This document shows, one piece after another, positions 27,492 to 39,783 of a DNA stretch of 64,000 bases. The stretch's first letter is position 1; each line of letters opens with the position of its first letter. The stretch comes from Leptodactylus fallax. Its lineage: Eukaryota > Chordata > Amphibia > Anura > Leptodactylidae. Made by a program: the position numbers and the translations under genes. The stretch spans positions 3,038,001 through 3,102,000 of the forward strand of contig CAMRHE010000077.1 in NCBI GenBank assembly GCA_947044405.1, written 5' to 3'. A model generated the notes under the pieces. It searched no databases, was not told the origin of the DNA, and saw nothing but the letters and a program-made list of their open reading frames with translations.

Positions 27492-27635
27492 CTAGCAATT
27501 TTACTGTTTGGGCATGTCCAGACATGTATATTTTCTGCCAGGCACAAAATCTAAAGAATATTAGAATATCATAAAGTTGGTTAAAGGGAGCTTACCACCA
27601 CCAAAATCACTTCTAAACCACTTGCATACTGTTGG

Positions 27636-28700
27636 ATGCCTACAAGAGTATAACTACGGATCAAAATACAAAAACACAAACATATATATGAAATATCAAC
27701 AATTCATTTTATGTATTCAATAATTAAACTAATTAAACCGCACTATTGTTTAAAACATAATTAAAATTTCTGAAAGGTAGATGTGAGTCTCCTCTGACAT
27801 CTTGGAGATAGAGGTGCAATGTGTGCATGCACGGGTTGTTTTACCGAAGTCCCACGGTCTTTGGCATGGGAATACATGAGAGTGAGCTGACAGGACGGTG
27901 TCCTATCGTGAGATATACTTGCGATATTGCACACGCCGTAGTGGCGCCACTACAGGCTGGAAATTACAAACACCTGGGTGAGTTATCTTTAATTCATGGT
28001 CCAGACCTCCATCTTACAACCCCCTGACGAAGCAAGGGGTGAAAAACTTGTTGGAGCTGCAGGTGAGGTTGTGGCATCATTCTGGGTAGCTATCCATTGT
28101 GTCTGAGATTGGATACTACACTTCATGAAGTATGTGTACAAATTGATGTTTGGTGCTTTTGTGAGGTGAGTCTATGGCACAGCGGGGATGAAATAGTTTA
28201 TAAGTGATGTCTTTTACACTGGCTTATTATTTGCCAATATATATGTATTATATAGGCACGCTTTGTATATATGTAATATATTCCCACACTGTGCTGTGCA
28301 CGTGATATGCAGATTAATGATTGTGATATGTATGCTGCTTGGATGAATTGATTATTGTTATACTATTTTGGAAGTATTTATAATATATTTTTGTATATCT
28401 ATTTTGGATGAATTTTATTTATTTTTGATGAAATTTTGTTATTTATTTTCATATGAATTGCATTTTCTAATACTCTGGGCAGCCAAAAGGACCTTTGTAT
28501 ATCAGCACCTTACATTTTTATTTTCTATTTATGTGGATGAACCTTGGGTGTCGCCATGACCTCTACCTTTCATGAATTTTAATTATGTTTTAAACAATAG
28601 TGCGGTTTAATTGTTGAATAAATAAAATGAATTATTGATATTACATATATGTGTTTGTGTTTCTGTATTTTGATCTGTAATTATACTCTTATAGGCATCC
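27636..28700. mobile_element. ~1.06-kb element with ~150-bp inverted terminal repeats
   Basis: The outer arms (about 27636-27785 and 28555-28700) are inverted copies, roughly 85-90% alike by eye. They begin GATGCCTA(C/T)AAGAGTATAA and include ACCGCACTATTGTTTAAAAC. The interior has a hammerhead-like core CTGACGA (28024-28030) ... GAAA (28041-28044), so a Penelope-type origin with inverted terminal repeats is possible. No transposase or reverse transcriptase is recognised. No clear target duplication is seen. Confidence 0.6.
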
Positions 28701-29929
28701 ATTTCAGAATAGTGAGAGTAATACGGTTGTTATTGCTATGTCTTAGTAGATTTGGGGATTTGTTGGTTAATAACACTTACTGTTGTAGGGTTGCTTAGTT
28801 ACATGGTGAACTTACCTTTCTTGTGTAAAACTGCAGTCTTGTTGATGAGACATTCAACTTTTATTCCATATGCATTTATTTAGTACAGTCGCCAGTGGGA
28901 TAATGATCGAGGGATAGGATGCCCACGACCAGATGGATATTGCCAGGCCCTGCAGCACTATGATAGTGGTCGGAGAAAGCTTGGTTCCCAGACTGATATC
29001 TCTGGTATTCATCTCAGGCACTCATCTCTGCTGCCTGTGGACAGCACTGTTACTGGAATGGGGCCTGGACCGGACCCCTTTACAATAGAAGTCTGCTCAG
29101 GAGAGGTGAGTAAAAATAACAAACACTTATAGTCACCTCTCCTGGGCTTCCAACGATCCATAGCATCCTCTTCTGGCCTACAACTGATGTCACATGCCCC
29201 CTGGGGTCACCCTTGAGGCCCAAACATAGGCCCCAGAGGTTACCCCTAAGATGCGTGACATCAGTCACAGCCCGGAGGGACCTGAAGAGGTTGCTGGAGA
29301 CAGCCAGACACAGCGAGGATGCCCAGAAGAGGTGAGGCAAGGTGAGTATAAGTGTTTGTTATTTTTACTCACCTCCCCTGGACCTCTACTTATTATATTC
29401 TGGGGACTGAGGAGGCTTCCAGAACATATGATGGGGGGAGGGGAGGCTCTTGGGAGCATTGGGGGGCCACTGTGGAACAATATACACTGTGGAGCCTCTG
29501 GGGTGCATATTATACTGATCTGATGTCACCACCCCCTCAGCGAGATCTCGTGCATGCGCAGAGCACTATCACAGTCTTCCTTGGATAAATCTTGGGCCTC
29601 CTGCTCAGCCTGAACTGCACCTGGAAAAAAAGACGATTCATGGGGAGGACTGTAATAGCGCACTGCGCAAGTGTGAGATCTCGCTAAGGGGGTGGTGACA
29701 TCAGATCAGCTCTCACGGCACAAACATGAAAAGAGGTGTGTCATCATCGACTAGAGCAGTGCTCAGGGACCTAAAGTGAATACCCCCTGTGCTCTGTGTG
29801 CTTAATTTGCATAATGGATAAAAGTTACTTTTCTCAGCATCCACAGCAGTCTCAATCATTAAAAAGGTATGATATTTATCAGTGTTACGAGATCTATATC
29901 ACTATAGGGGCAGTTTAAATAGGTTGGAC

Positions 29930-29950
29930 AGGTGATAGACTCCCTTTAAA
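29930..29950. mobile_element. Lone T2-type terminus
   Basis: AGGTGATAGACTCCCTTTAA is the typical right end of a T2 MITE. No matching left end was found nearby. Confidence 0.35.
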
Positions 29951-32183
29951 AACAAAAATATATTTCAGTATACACAGCTGCTTAAGGCGTCTTTTTTTGC
30001 AGGGCCCGGTGTACTTTTTATTTATATATTTTTGGGTAATGTCTGATGTTTTGATCACTTTTTATTTACATTTTCTGCCCCTAAAACTTCCATCTTGTTG
30101 TAGGAAGGCCTTATGTTGCTTTAACCTGCACCCCTCAGTGATTTAATGGGTAGCTTTAAAAGCCCAAGCATATAGGGATGGTTTCCTCCAACATTATGTA
30201 CCGTAGTTCAGGGGAGCAATGGAATATGTACTGTATGAAAGTGTCACCCATATAGTCAGCTGTCACAATGGATCAATTCATGGATATAAGGTATCACTTA
30301 AATCCTTCTGCTAGGGATGAACTTATGCAATTTTAGCCATTTTCTAGAACTTTTCAGGACTTATTGTGAAAGTAATGACCATAAGTACTGTTAGACCACT
30401 TTGGTCTCAATAGTCACTGCTGCGGATGACCATTCACTGTATTATTTTCTTTACCACCAGTTATATGGCACAAGATGTGGTTTGCTGAGAGCTGTCAGAG
30501 AATTATGTTTATTCTGACCACAGTAACAAAGTTGTTGTTGTGTTGTTACTTTTCACCTTCTTGAAGTTGTACATATCTGAAACCAGTTTTGTTGTAGTGA
30601 GATGGATGGAAAGGGCATATAAGCCATTTACTATAAAGGGGTCTTCCTATCAACAACATTCATGAATAACCTCATACAAATTATCACCATCCCAACCTCC
30701 ACCAGTTAGACCATCATAGTCTAACATTTAGGTGATAAATTATATTGGTGGGGGTAATGAAAGGAGCCTATTTGTGTATGTATAATTGCTGAATCATATT
30801 GTTCAGATATATCTCCTTAGTGAATGTATTGTTTATGCATGTGTCATCAGTCTATTTAATTGGTATGTAAGTATACAAGTAATCTTGTGGGGGGGCAGGG
30901 GTGAAGTGATTTTTCTTGTCATCAAGATGAGATATACTTCCAAGGCTGGTTTATTGCTTTACAGTTTCTTGGGCAGTCAGGCATGAAAGAGGGTGACCTG
31001 ACAACGACTTCAGCATCTGTGAAACATTCCTCTTTCTATGGTGGAGATAGATACATTTTATGCTCCAGCTTTTCCGAATGAAGATGAATTGTTCATCTCT
31101 CACCTCAGGGAGTACCAAGAGGGGGGTACTCTTGCAGGAAGTGTGGCTAAGCACAAGCCACAAGAGATTGTGTTAACCTTACAATTTTGTCACATCTTTG
31201 GAGCCAGCAAGCAAGCTCAAGGTGCCCAGTTCATCAGAGATCATCCAAGCTCCATGGAATCAAAGAACTCTAGGTATTACGTTTATTCTGTTTTTCTCCT
31301 GTTAATTTTAGAACATTGCTTTTTTTGTAATTTTGTTTCCCTTGCCTTTTTTTACATATATATAGCAACGGAATCCTTTGAGTATTAAATCATTAAACTT
31401 AATGTTACTTTGTGTTTGCTCTATGAACCCATTACCTGTTTTGAAGTGTGTTTGCTTCTGATTGTTGGAGAGATGTGTGTATATATGAGACAGTTTTCAG
31501 CTGAGCCTGTCAAGTCTGTGGTGGTGGCAGCAAGTATGTAGGGTGCATGGACTGTGTTGGAGTACAATTTAGACAGTGAGTGCAAGATTGAGTGAATGGA
31601 GTGAGTCAGTACGTGACAGTGGGTAAACCCTTTTAATGTTGGGCTAAGTGTATGCTCTTGTATTTGGAACTACTTCAAAGTCTAAACTGTGCCTGGTTCC
31701 TTTCCATTCCAGTAACCCACCATGGATGTGAAATACCAAGAATCCTTAGGATAGATCATTAATATCAGATTGGTGGGGGTAATTTCCCTGCACCCTCACT
31801 GATCAGCTGTGTAAATAGACTGCTGCGCTCCAGAGTAGGCAGCAGCACCAGTTCCTATACTGAGTAGTGACCTGGAAAGATAGCTTTGCTTATTGACCAT
31901 TACCCAACGTATGGAGCTGTGTGATATCAGTGCCTCTTCTGAAGCACAGCAGCACATTCAAACAGCTGATAGATAGGGATTCTAAAAGTTAGGCCACCAC
32001 GATCTGATGTTTTTGACTTATCCTAAGGATAGGTAATAATTAATACCCTGAAAAATGCCTTTAATAAGGGTTGCAGTTACAAAATATCCAAAAATTTCAT
32101 GGCTTTCCAATTGGATATACCATAAAACACCATAAAATCTGCAACAAAAAAACAGCTTTTCCGCAACGTGGGACTTTAGTCTT

Positions 32184-32496
32184 AGGGACCTTTTACACTG
32201 CTGTTGGTCTACAATACAGTAATTTGGTGCTTCTTTAGCTCCATTTACATGAGGCAATAATTGATTCTGTAAGAAACCAAACAACGGCGTGATCGTTCAG
32301 GCACATAGATTTTCACTTCTGTCTGCAGCACATCCCTGTTCTCATGACGCAGTGTGCTGCAGACAACTAATGATTTCTATGCTTGCATAAAAGATACGAT
32401 CAGCTGACAGACAAACATTTGTGTGTTTGTCAACTGGTTTCAGGCATATTTACACAGGACAAAAGTTAGGAATCTACTCATGTAAAAGGGCCTTTT
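32184..32496. mobile_element. Short MITE with GGGACCTTTTACAC termini
   Basis: The left end GGGACCTTTTACACTG and the right end ATGTAAAAGGGCC are imperfect inverted repeats around about 310 bp of non-coding sequence. The ends are approximate. Confidence 0.45.
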
Positions 32497-32527
32497 GTAA
32501 CCATGTTTTATCTCCTCTTATATTAAA

Positions 32528-32752
32528 GCACTGCAGCCTTACAGCGCTGGAGTCCTGGGTTCAAATCTGACCAAAGACAACATCTTCAAGGAGTTTGTAT
32601 GTTCTCCCCATGCTTGTGTGGGTTTCCTCCCACACTCCAAAGACATACTGACAGGGAATGTAGATTGTAAGTCCTACAGTATATGGAACAATAACTAACA
32701 ATATCTGTAAAGCACTGTGGAATATGATGGCGCTATATAAGTAAGCAAAATT
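32528..32752 (+). repeat. tRNA-derived SINE, 5'-truncated
   Basis: The copy begins at GCACTGCAGCCTTACAGCGC, keeps a B-box-like GGGTTCAAATC and the TTTCCTCCCACACTCCAAAG core, and ends GGCGCTATATAAGTAA. It lacks the A box. Confidence 0.7.
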
Positions 32753-33836
32753 AAGAGTCGTACAACTCAGTAAGGTACACTGGCTTTTTATTCCATGCAT
32801 TTGTTTGCTTTGATATTCATTCTGATTTCCCATCCCCATACAAACAACAAGAAGGAAAGGTCAGGCTGGTCCAAAGACAAATGTACAAACAGGACAGACA
32901 GAGAAGGTGATTTGGAAAAAAAAAAGGCAAGAAAAGAAGGTTATGTCACGACTAATGACAACAATGGCTTTACATAGAGCAAGGTGTCATTGCTAGTAAA
33001 GGAATGTGCTGCTTGTAACTCCAGAAAGATAAGAGTTACGGAAAAGACCTGGACTGTAATGGAGAACATATACAGGGATCTTTCAGGACAGCTGTATATA
33101 ATCCGATATTACAAAGAGCCTGCAGTAAAGGGAAGATCTGGTATCTACATCATTTATACCACCAATCGTAGTCTTAAACTACATGTTACATGCAGTCTTC
33201 CACTTCCCCATTGATGTACTGACACAGCAAAGAGGTGATATGGATATACTGAAAATTAGAGAGAGGTGAGCTTTGGGTGACACAAAGCTAGAGACGCTAC
33301 ACAAAGCTATGACCGACTAGCAAGAAAATGTAGGAATGTTATTTTATGGAGATACACAGGAAAGGACATACAACATTGGATATTGTATGCAGCTTATTGG
33401 TACAAATGTTACTATTCTTGTAAAACTTGCTTGAGCCACAATATTGCAGGTGACGTTGCTGCATTTATTTAAGCAAACATAGGCTGCCACCTGCAGGCTA
33501 CAGATTATGTTGCACTGCTAAAAAGTAAATGCTACTGCCAAAGGGGAATCTTGGCATATGTTTGGCTAGCACATGTCAGGCTAAATCTCCAAAGTATTGA
33601 AATGCGTAGTAAACTCTACTTTTCAATATATAGGTAAAATAACTTCATATGGTTGTATAGGTCTATTTGTTCAATAGGGTCGTTTCCAACAGTCTCACTC
33701 ACTGTAAAGACCAACACAGAGAGAATAGCCTATATAGTCATATCTGTAAATAAGACCTAGGAACATAATAGATTTAGGAACTTGACTCATACCACATATT
33801 TTCAGTAGGTGCTTTACTTTATGCTTTAATTTCATT

Positions 33837-34676
33837 GATGCATCCAGGGGCGTAACTACCGGGGTAGCAGTGGTAGCGACTGCCACAGGGCCCGGAACAT
33901 TACGGGGCCCGGAGCCCTGTGGCAGTCGCTACCGCGAACCCCACAATCACTGCTATCGTTATACTCCGGGGTCTTTTGAGACCCCGGAGTATAACGATCG
34001 GGGGCCCAGGGGAGGTGAGCAAACATAAAAAACACAGTAACTCACCTATCCGCCGCTCCGCAGGCTTCGAGCCTGTTTGGTGATGTCCCAGACGTCAGCC
34101 GACGTCATTATGCGTCGCAACGCCGGCCTGGATCGCGCGAGATCCGACAAGATGGCTGAAGTAGCGCACGGGAGTGCACCGGAGAGAGGAAGAGGTAAGT
34201 TGCAGTGTTTTTTATGTTTCTCTCCTCCCCTGGGTCTCCGATCATTATACTCTGGGGTCTGAAAAGACCCCAGAGTATAATAATCGTTCATGGGTGGTCC
34301 ACTATGGGGCATAATACTGTGTGCAGGGGCCACTATGCGGCAAACTACTGTGTGCAGGGGCCACTATGGGGCAAACTACTGTGTGCAGGGGCCACTATGG
34401 GGCATAATATTGTGTGCAGGGGCCACTATGCTGCATAATACCTTGTCCAGGGGCCACTATGGGGCATAATACCGTGTGCAGGGGCCACTATGGGACATAA
34501 TACCGTGTGCAGGGGCCACTATGGGGCAAAATAGTGTGCGCAGGAATGCGGTTTGTGGGGGGGGGGGGGTTGGGGGGCGGCGACTTGGGAGGGTTGGGGG
34601 CGGCGGGTTGGGGGGGCCCCATGTCAAATGTTCGCCTTGGGGCCCACCCATTCCTAGTTACGCCACTGGATGCATC
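33837..34676. mobile_element. Non-autonomous hAT element, 824 bp, with 8-bp target duplication
   Basis: GATGCATC at 33837-33844 and 34669-34676 is a perfect 8-bp duplication bracketing 33845-34668. The termini are CAGGGGCGTAACTAC and, inverted, CAGTGGCGTAACTAG, as in hAT elements. The interior is GC-rich and non-coding, with two strong hairpins around GGGGTCT...AGACCCC (33961-33999 and 34239-34285), a 31-bp minisatellite and G-rich runs at 34557-34620. Confidence 0.92.
34293..34541 (+). repeat. 31-bp minisatellite, about 8 copies
   Basis: A unit of type GGGGCCACTATGGGGC followed by ATAATACTGTGTGCA repeats with an exact 31-bp period (unit starts include 34326, 34357 and 34388). Copies differ at few positions. 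It lies wholly inside the hAT element. Confidence 0.9.
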
Positions 34677-36026
34677 CCTAAAATAAATAACCAGAGTCTA
34701 GAGCAGCTTGGCCCTGGCAGCGAGCTATTGCCAGGGAATGTGCTGGTGCATGCAGTTTCCCCTGTGACAATGGACTAGGGGAAATGTATTAATGCACAGT
34801 ACGGCACCTAATAAAATCATATATGGTTGTTCCAAGACGGAGCAAAACTTGTGCTTGGCAGCAGCTCCCAGTTGTGGCGAATTAATGATTCCCCAGAGAG
34901 ACAATGCCCCCAAATAATGGAATATGTAAGAGGTATTCCTGAGTGGATGCTGCTATAAGGAGGACCTGTTACCACTCATGTCTGGTTTAGTAAAGAATTG
35001 TGTTCCTTATAATAGATCATCTTGCCTTAGAGTTCTGTACTGTGAAGTTCCTCTGTTATTCCTCCTAGAAATTTATGAATTGATAACTGGGTGTTACCAG
35101 TTGGGGGTTTGCCCTGGCACAGTCTGACACTGGCAGCAATAATTGGTCAGTGTAACACTGTTGTGTTATTCCTAGGCATATAGTAGACATCTAAGAAAAG
35201 ATACTCCAACATTATTATTTAATGGGAAATGCAATTATTTACTAAAACTGATATGTCTGGAGTGCAGACAACTCCTTTTTCAGTATTTAAAGTTATTTTT
35301 GCCTTTAAATAGTGTTGGGGATAGAAAAGGGGAAGCATAAAACATCTATATGGATATCCATGAGCTGCATATGAGAATCCTCTGCTTTACCTCCAAACCT
35401 TTATGGCAATAGAAACAAACAAGTTGGTTCATGATCCCAGGGTCTATCTCCTCCAATGCATTTAGCAGATCCCTCTGAACACAAATCAGTAAACATTTAG
35501 ATTGATCTCAAAACCCTTTTGTTCCCTTTCTACACAAATGAATTATTGTGCTGCCAATGACACAGACATTCCGATCTACAGAAAACAAATCATTACAGAA
35601 ATAATAATTAAATGTTGCATAACTTAAGATCTTAATGTAGTCCGGCTACATGAGAAAATTAAATAATTTAAACATCATACAATACTGTTTCCCATAACAA
35701 TAAAACATTTCCCTTCATTCGTCCTAAGGTGCTACACAAAACTTAACACTCGCAGTTGTCTGCCACAGAGGCTGGCAACACAAAATAACGTTGCTGGAGT
35801 CTCTGGCAGCCACAAAGTTAATTGTACATTTAACCCAAATGCTGCTGGAAAATCAACACTGATATACGGTAGTTAATAAAGCGTAAACCTGGACTAGACA
35901 GTCTAAAGATGTACCAAATTTATCAAACTGGTTCATACTAAATGAAAATTATGGTCCGCTTTTAGACATCTTTGTATAACTTTACACCACCTATTGACTT
36001 ACTTTGTTGCATTATGGCGGCACATC

Positions 36027-36503
36027 TTAAAGGGGTTTTCCCACAGCAGACATTCATGGCATATCCACAGGTTGGATGCAGATCTCACCTCTGGGACTCA
36101 CACCTATCTCACCCCATCCTCCCTGTCCCTCTTACCTTGCTATAAAGATTGTCCTCAATGGTTGGGCTTATGAAAACAGCGTAGCCCTCTGAGCTACGCT
36201 ACTTCTGTGTGAATGGGAGCTACGGAAACAGCTTAGAACAGTGAGTTACTGCCATGGACTTCTATGGGAATGATGGGAGCAGCATAGCTAGCTCAGAGCT
36301 ACACTGTTTCCATAAAGCTTGACCATCGCTGGCAGTCTTGTCAGTGAGGTCGTAGTCAGGTAGCAGCTGTGGTAGGGTAGATGGGGGAGGCTTCATATTT
36401 GATATCTGGCACAGGTCCCAGAGGTGGGAACAGCATCTCTCAGACATTTATGGAATACTCTATGGATATGTCATAAGTGTCTTTCATGGGAAAACCTCTT
36501 TAA
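36027..36503. mobile_element. T2/Kolobok-type MITE, 477 bp
   Basis: The left end is TTAAAGGGGTTTTCCCA and the right end ATGGGAAAACCTCTTTAA. The subterminal segments GGCATATCCACAG and CTATGGATATGTC are also inverted. There is TTAA at both ends. Confidence 0.78.
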
Positions 36504-39500
36504 GCTATGCTCCCTTTCCTGCTATGTCAACATTTCGGACCCTTCTGTCCCCTTGCATCTGCCTTTTGGGGAGTTGAAAGGCCCTCACACACATTAAATG
36601 ACAGTCTGGATATTCTACAGTCTATTGTTCAGGTCCCTGTTTCTGCAGTAAACACCCCAATTCAGTATACCCATGTTAATATATAGAATTGCATGAATAT
36701 ACTATAATATAGCTTGTAACTGGGTGACTACCTACATTGCTTTATACAAGAATTATAAAAGTAGCACCAAGATCATCTTAAAGGTGACTTATCCTACATG
36801 GTGGAGGCTGCCATTTTTCTGATCAAGTCAGTATGCAGAGATCAATACAGTCATAGGATCACTTTGGCCAAAAGACTGATCTCTGGTTGAGACCTAACTA
36901 TTTGGACCCATTGCTGCTTGTCTTTGCTATCAGCATCCACGAGCAGTCATTTTATTTCCCATCTTGACTCTTTTGAGAGGGCCATAACTGGCATGAAGAT
37001 TTTTTTTTCAATCACATAAAGTCAGATACTGCTGTAAGAAAGTGAATAAAGGAATACTTTTCAGAGCTGTAAAATGGCAGCCCTGACCTGTATAGGTAAA
37101 AGACATCACTTTAAGTCATGAGGTTGAGTAATTTGCAGATTTGCAGTAAACATTCACATAAATATGGCCAGAGTCCAGGCAGCTATTTTAGTAAGTAATA
37201 CTTCCATGATAGCTGGTGTAATGAAATCAGAGATCTGAAAAAACTTACCAGTACTTATGGCTCATTTATGCTTCAAGTGTCTTACACTGAAGTGAAAAAG
37301 TGAGCCTGGTTAATAATATGGGGAGCCAAACAAGTAATCTGTACTAAATTCTAAAAAATATTGTTCCCATGATTCAGTGTTGTTTTTTTTTTCTGTATAC
37401 ATTGGTACTCATGTTCTTCCAGCAGCAAAGGGGTTAAATTCGCAGATATGTGTAAACAAAATCAAAATAAAAAACTTCCAGATTCAGGTATATGAATTGG
37501 GACTTACACCGGAAGAACCAAGTGTAGAGTTGTGCTCCAAGCCTAAAGAGAACCAAGAACCATTATATACAGTGCAAGACGCCATTGTGTCCAGCCTAAC
37601 AATTCAGTAGAGATACACGGGTAAAGTCACGTGCATATCTTTACAGTGATGTTGCTAGTGCCTTGTCAATTGATAGACTGTATTCACGTAAACTACCACA
37701 AAATGGCTGTGTGCACTGTGTTTAGGTGATAGGTTCACTTTTAATCCCAGGTTACTTGAATCTGTGTCCTGAGGTTTTCAGGGAAATAAATTACTTGCCA
37801 TAGAAATAAAATTATGGCTTAATTCACACAAAAAAAACACAACATAAAAATGAACAAAAACATAAAAAACAAAACGACAACAATACAGTAAATGGAAGAA
37901 TGGTCCAATGATCCATACCCTATGGTCAATTCTGATTGGCTAATTAACTTTGGAGTTCTGTCACCGCATACAGTAGACCCTTCGGACAAGTAAAACGTGT
38001 GACATATTCCACCCATTAGGAGCCTCTGAAATCACATCTCCTCACAGCACAAATGCATGGATCTGTCAAAGGCGAGAAACGTCTTTTTTTTTAACATTAG
38101 CCAATAAGAAACGCTGTTCCCTTCCCTGTAATGTAATGTAAGTGCAGTCTTTTAGTTGGGGTAGTTGGATCACACTTTTGGAAAAAAAAAATATCCAGTC
38201 ATTATGCAAAAAGAAATGTATTTTCAAGCTGAGTAATATATATTTTGGGGTTGCATACATTTTGTTGCCTCTGTCAGTTTTGCTGGTTGAACAAACCTTG
38301 GGAATTGAAAAAAATTTGGTTGGAAATATTCTCCACCACATGTGCCATATCATATGGTGGAGCTGGAAGTGCACCAATGAATACCACACTGGAATTGGCT
38401 CTTTGATACATCCTCTTGAAGCCAAAGAATCCACATCAGAGGGGTTAATCTTTTCTCTGCTCTTTAGGGTGTCAATTTATTGTCTGTCAACGGTCCTGTA
38501 TATCCCATCATGTGCTTTTAGGTGGTTGTGAGAGGAGCATTAGAAATGACACATGTATACTTGTATGGGGGATAGGTCATGTGTATCTGAGAGGGAGGAA
38601 AGGTCACCACTATGAGATAATGGGAGGTATGGCTGGGAACACTCCTGAGCGGTGGGGTGAGTGACCTCTCTACTCCCTGAATTTGATCTGTATCCAGGAG
38701 AAACAGAATATGAATAGACATCATGGGAGATGTTTCCAAGTGCTGGTGTCTTCGAACAGAGTTTGTAAAAGCTTGCCCCAAAACATTTACCCACTACAGC
38801 TTAAGGATTTCTGCACTTCGGCTGATCCGGGTTTCATTTGGAAGGGCGGAAAGTTATTCTCAACAGCGACTGAAAGTTAAGGGAATTTATAGAAAACATT
38901 AGCCAGCAGTTCTGTCTGGGAACCAAACCCAGTGGCTTTTGCTTCTTTCAGATAATGTAACAACATTTTCAGTCTTTTGCTGCTCTTGTCCTCATACTTG
39001 TATCCACCAACTCTTATTCTATGTGGAGGATCATGCAGCAATACTAACAAACATCTTTGTCTACAGAATTATCCTTGAGGATACTGTGTTCCAGGCTTTG
39101 TTCTTAAGCGTATGTAACCCTTCAGTATTCCTATATGAAGGGCATATTTTCAAGACTAATTCATCCAAGGAAAAAAAAAACATTTGGTCCCTAAAAAACA
39201 GCAGCAGATCCTCTAGACATTTAGATGTCCATCAGAAATAAATGCTTTTCCCAGTGATCCATTCAGTTAGTGCTATTATACCTTTCTCCTTTTGGCCTAT
39301 CGTACAATAAAAAGGGTCCAAAACACACAGAAAATAAAAATAAATCTGGAATTTTACAGTACCTTAGTTTGTTAAAATATTTATCCCTGCCATACATTGA
39401 GTGACATGCTTCCATTATGAAGCTTGTTCATTTCGAGGAGGGGTCTCCCACAAGTCTTTGGGCCCTCATTATTGCAGACTTCAGTTAACTCTATTCCTAA

Positions 39501-39681
39501 AATTGGACTGGAGAACCAACGACATATTGCTTTGCAATAGTTTGCTGCCCCTCGCTTAGTGATGTTCCAAAAGAGTTAAAGGGAATGGGAAGCGGTCTTT
39601 ACATTTCTGGTATATGTTGCTAGAAAAGTTCACAATTGGCATATGTAGGGGCTATGAAATACTGTTCTTGGCAGACTGGTT

Positions 39682-39783
39682 TCACCAGGTGGAAGTGTTG
39701 CCTGGGTTGTTGGTTCGTACAGTTGCATCAGAACAGTCTGCTTCTGAGGAATCACAGTCCGATTCTGCAAAATTCCCTGGGTT
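39682..39783 (-). CDS. map3k13: map3k13 last coding exon
   Basis: The acceptor is GTTTGCAG|AACC. The exon encodes [18 protein letters not shown] then [15 protein letters not shown] and stops at TGA 39684-39682. Human ends [20 protein letters not shown]...TW as I recall, so the tail is conserved although short. Confidence 0.9.
   Translation of the reverse strand, partial: NPGNFAESDCDSSEADCSDATVRTNNPGNTSTW

Larger units (their letters stand above)
16266..39681. other. Gene-free interval between tmem41a and map3k13 (convergent 3' ends)
   Basis: Both flanking genes end into this 23.4-kb interval, so it includes both 3' UTRs, whose extents are unknown. Candidate poly(A) signals are AATAAA on plus near 17793 and 20773, and on minus at 38481-38476 and 32792-32787. 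I found no protein family in the ORFs. Repeats are listed separately; unlisted stretches (for example 29960-31700, 35000-36000, 36510-39680) contain nothing I can name. Confidence 0.55.

Noticed and set aside
31038..31388. 116-codon ORF on the plus strand
   Set aside because: No domain or family resemblance, an AT-rich hydrophobic tail, and no splice or promoter context; probably chance.
34205..34778. ORFs with repeated Gly/Pro-rich or HYAANYC-like peptides
   Set aside because: They arise from the 31-bp minisatellite and G-rich run of the hAT element; a 31-bp period does not preserve frame.
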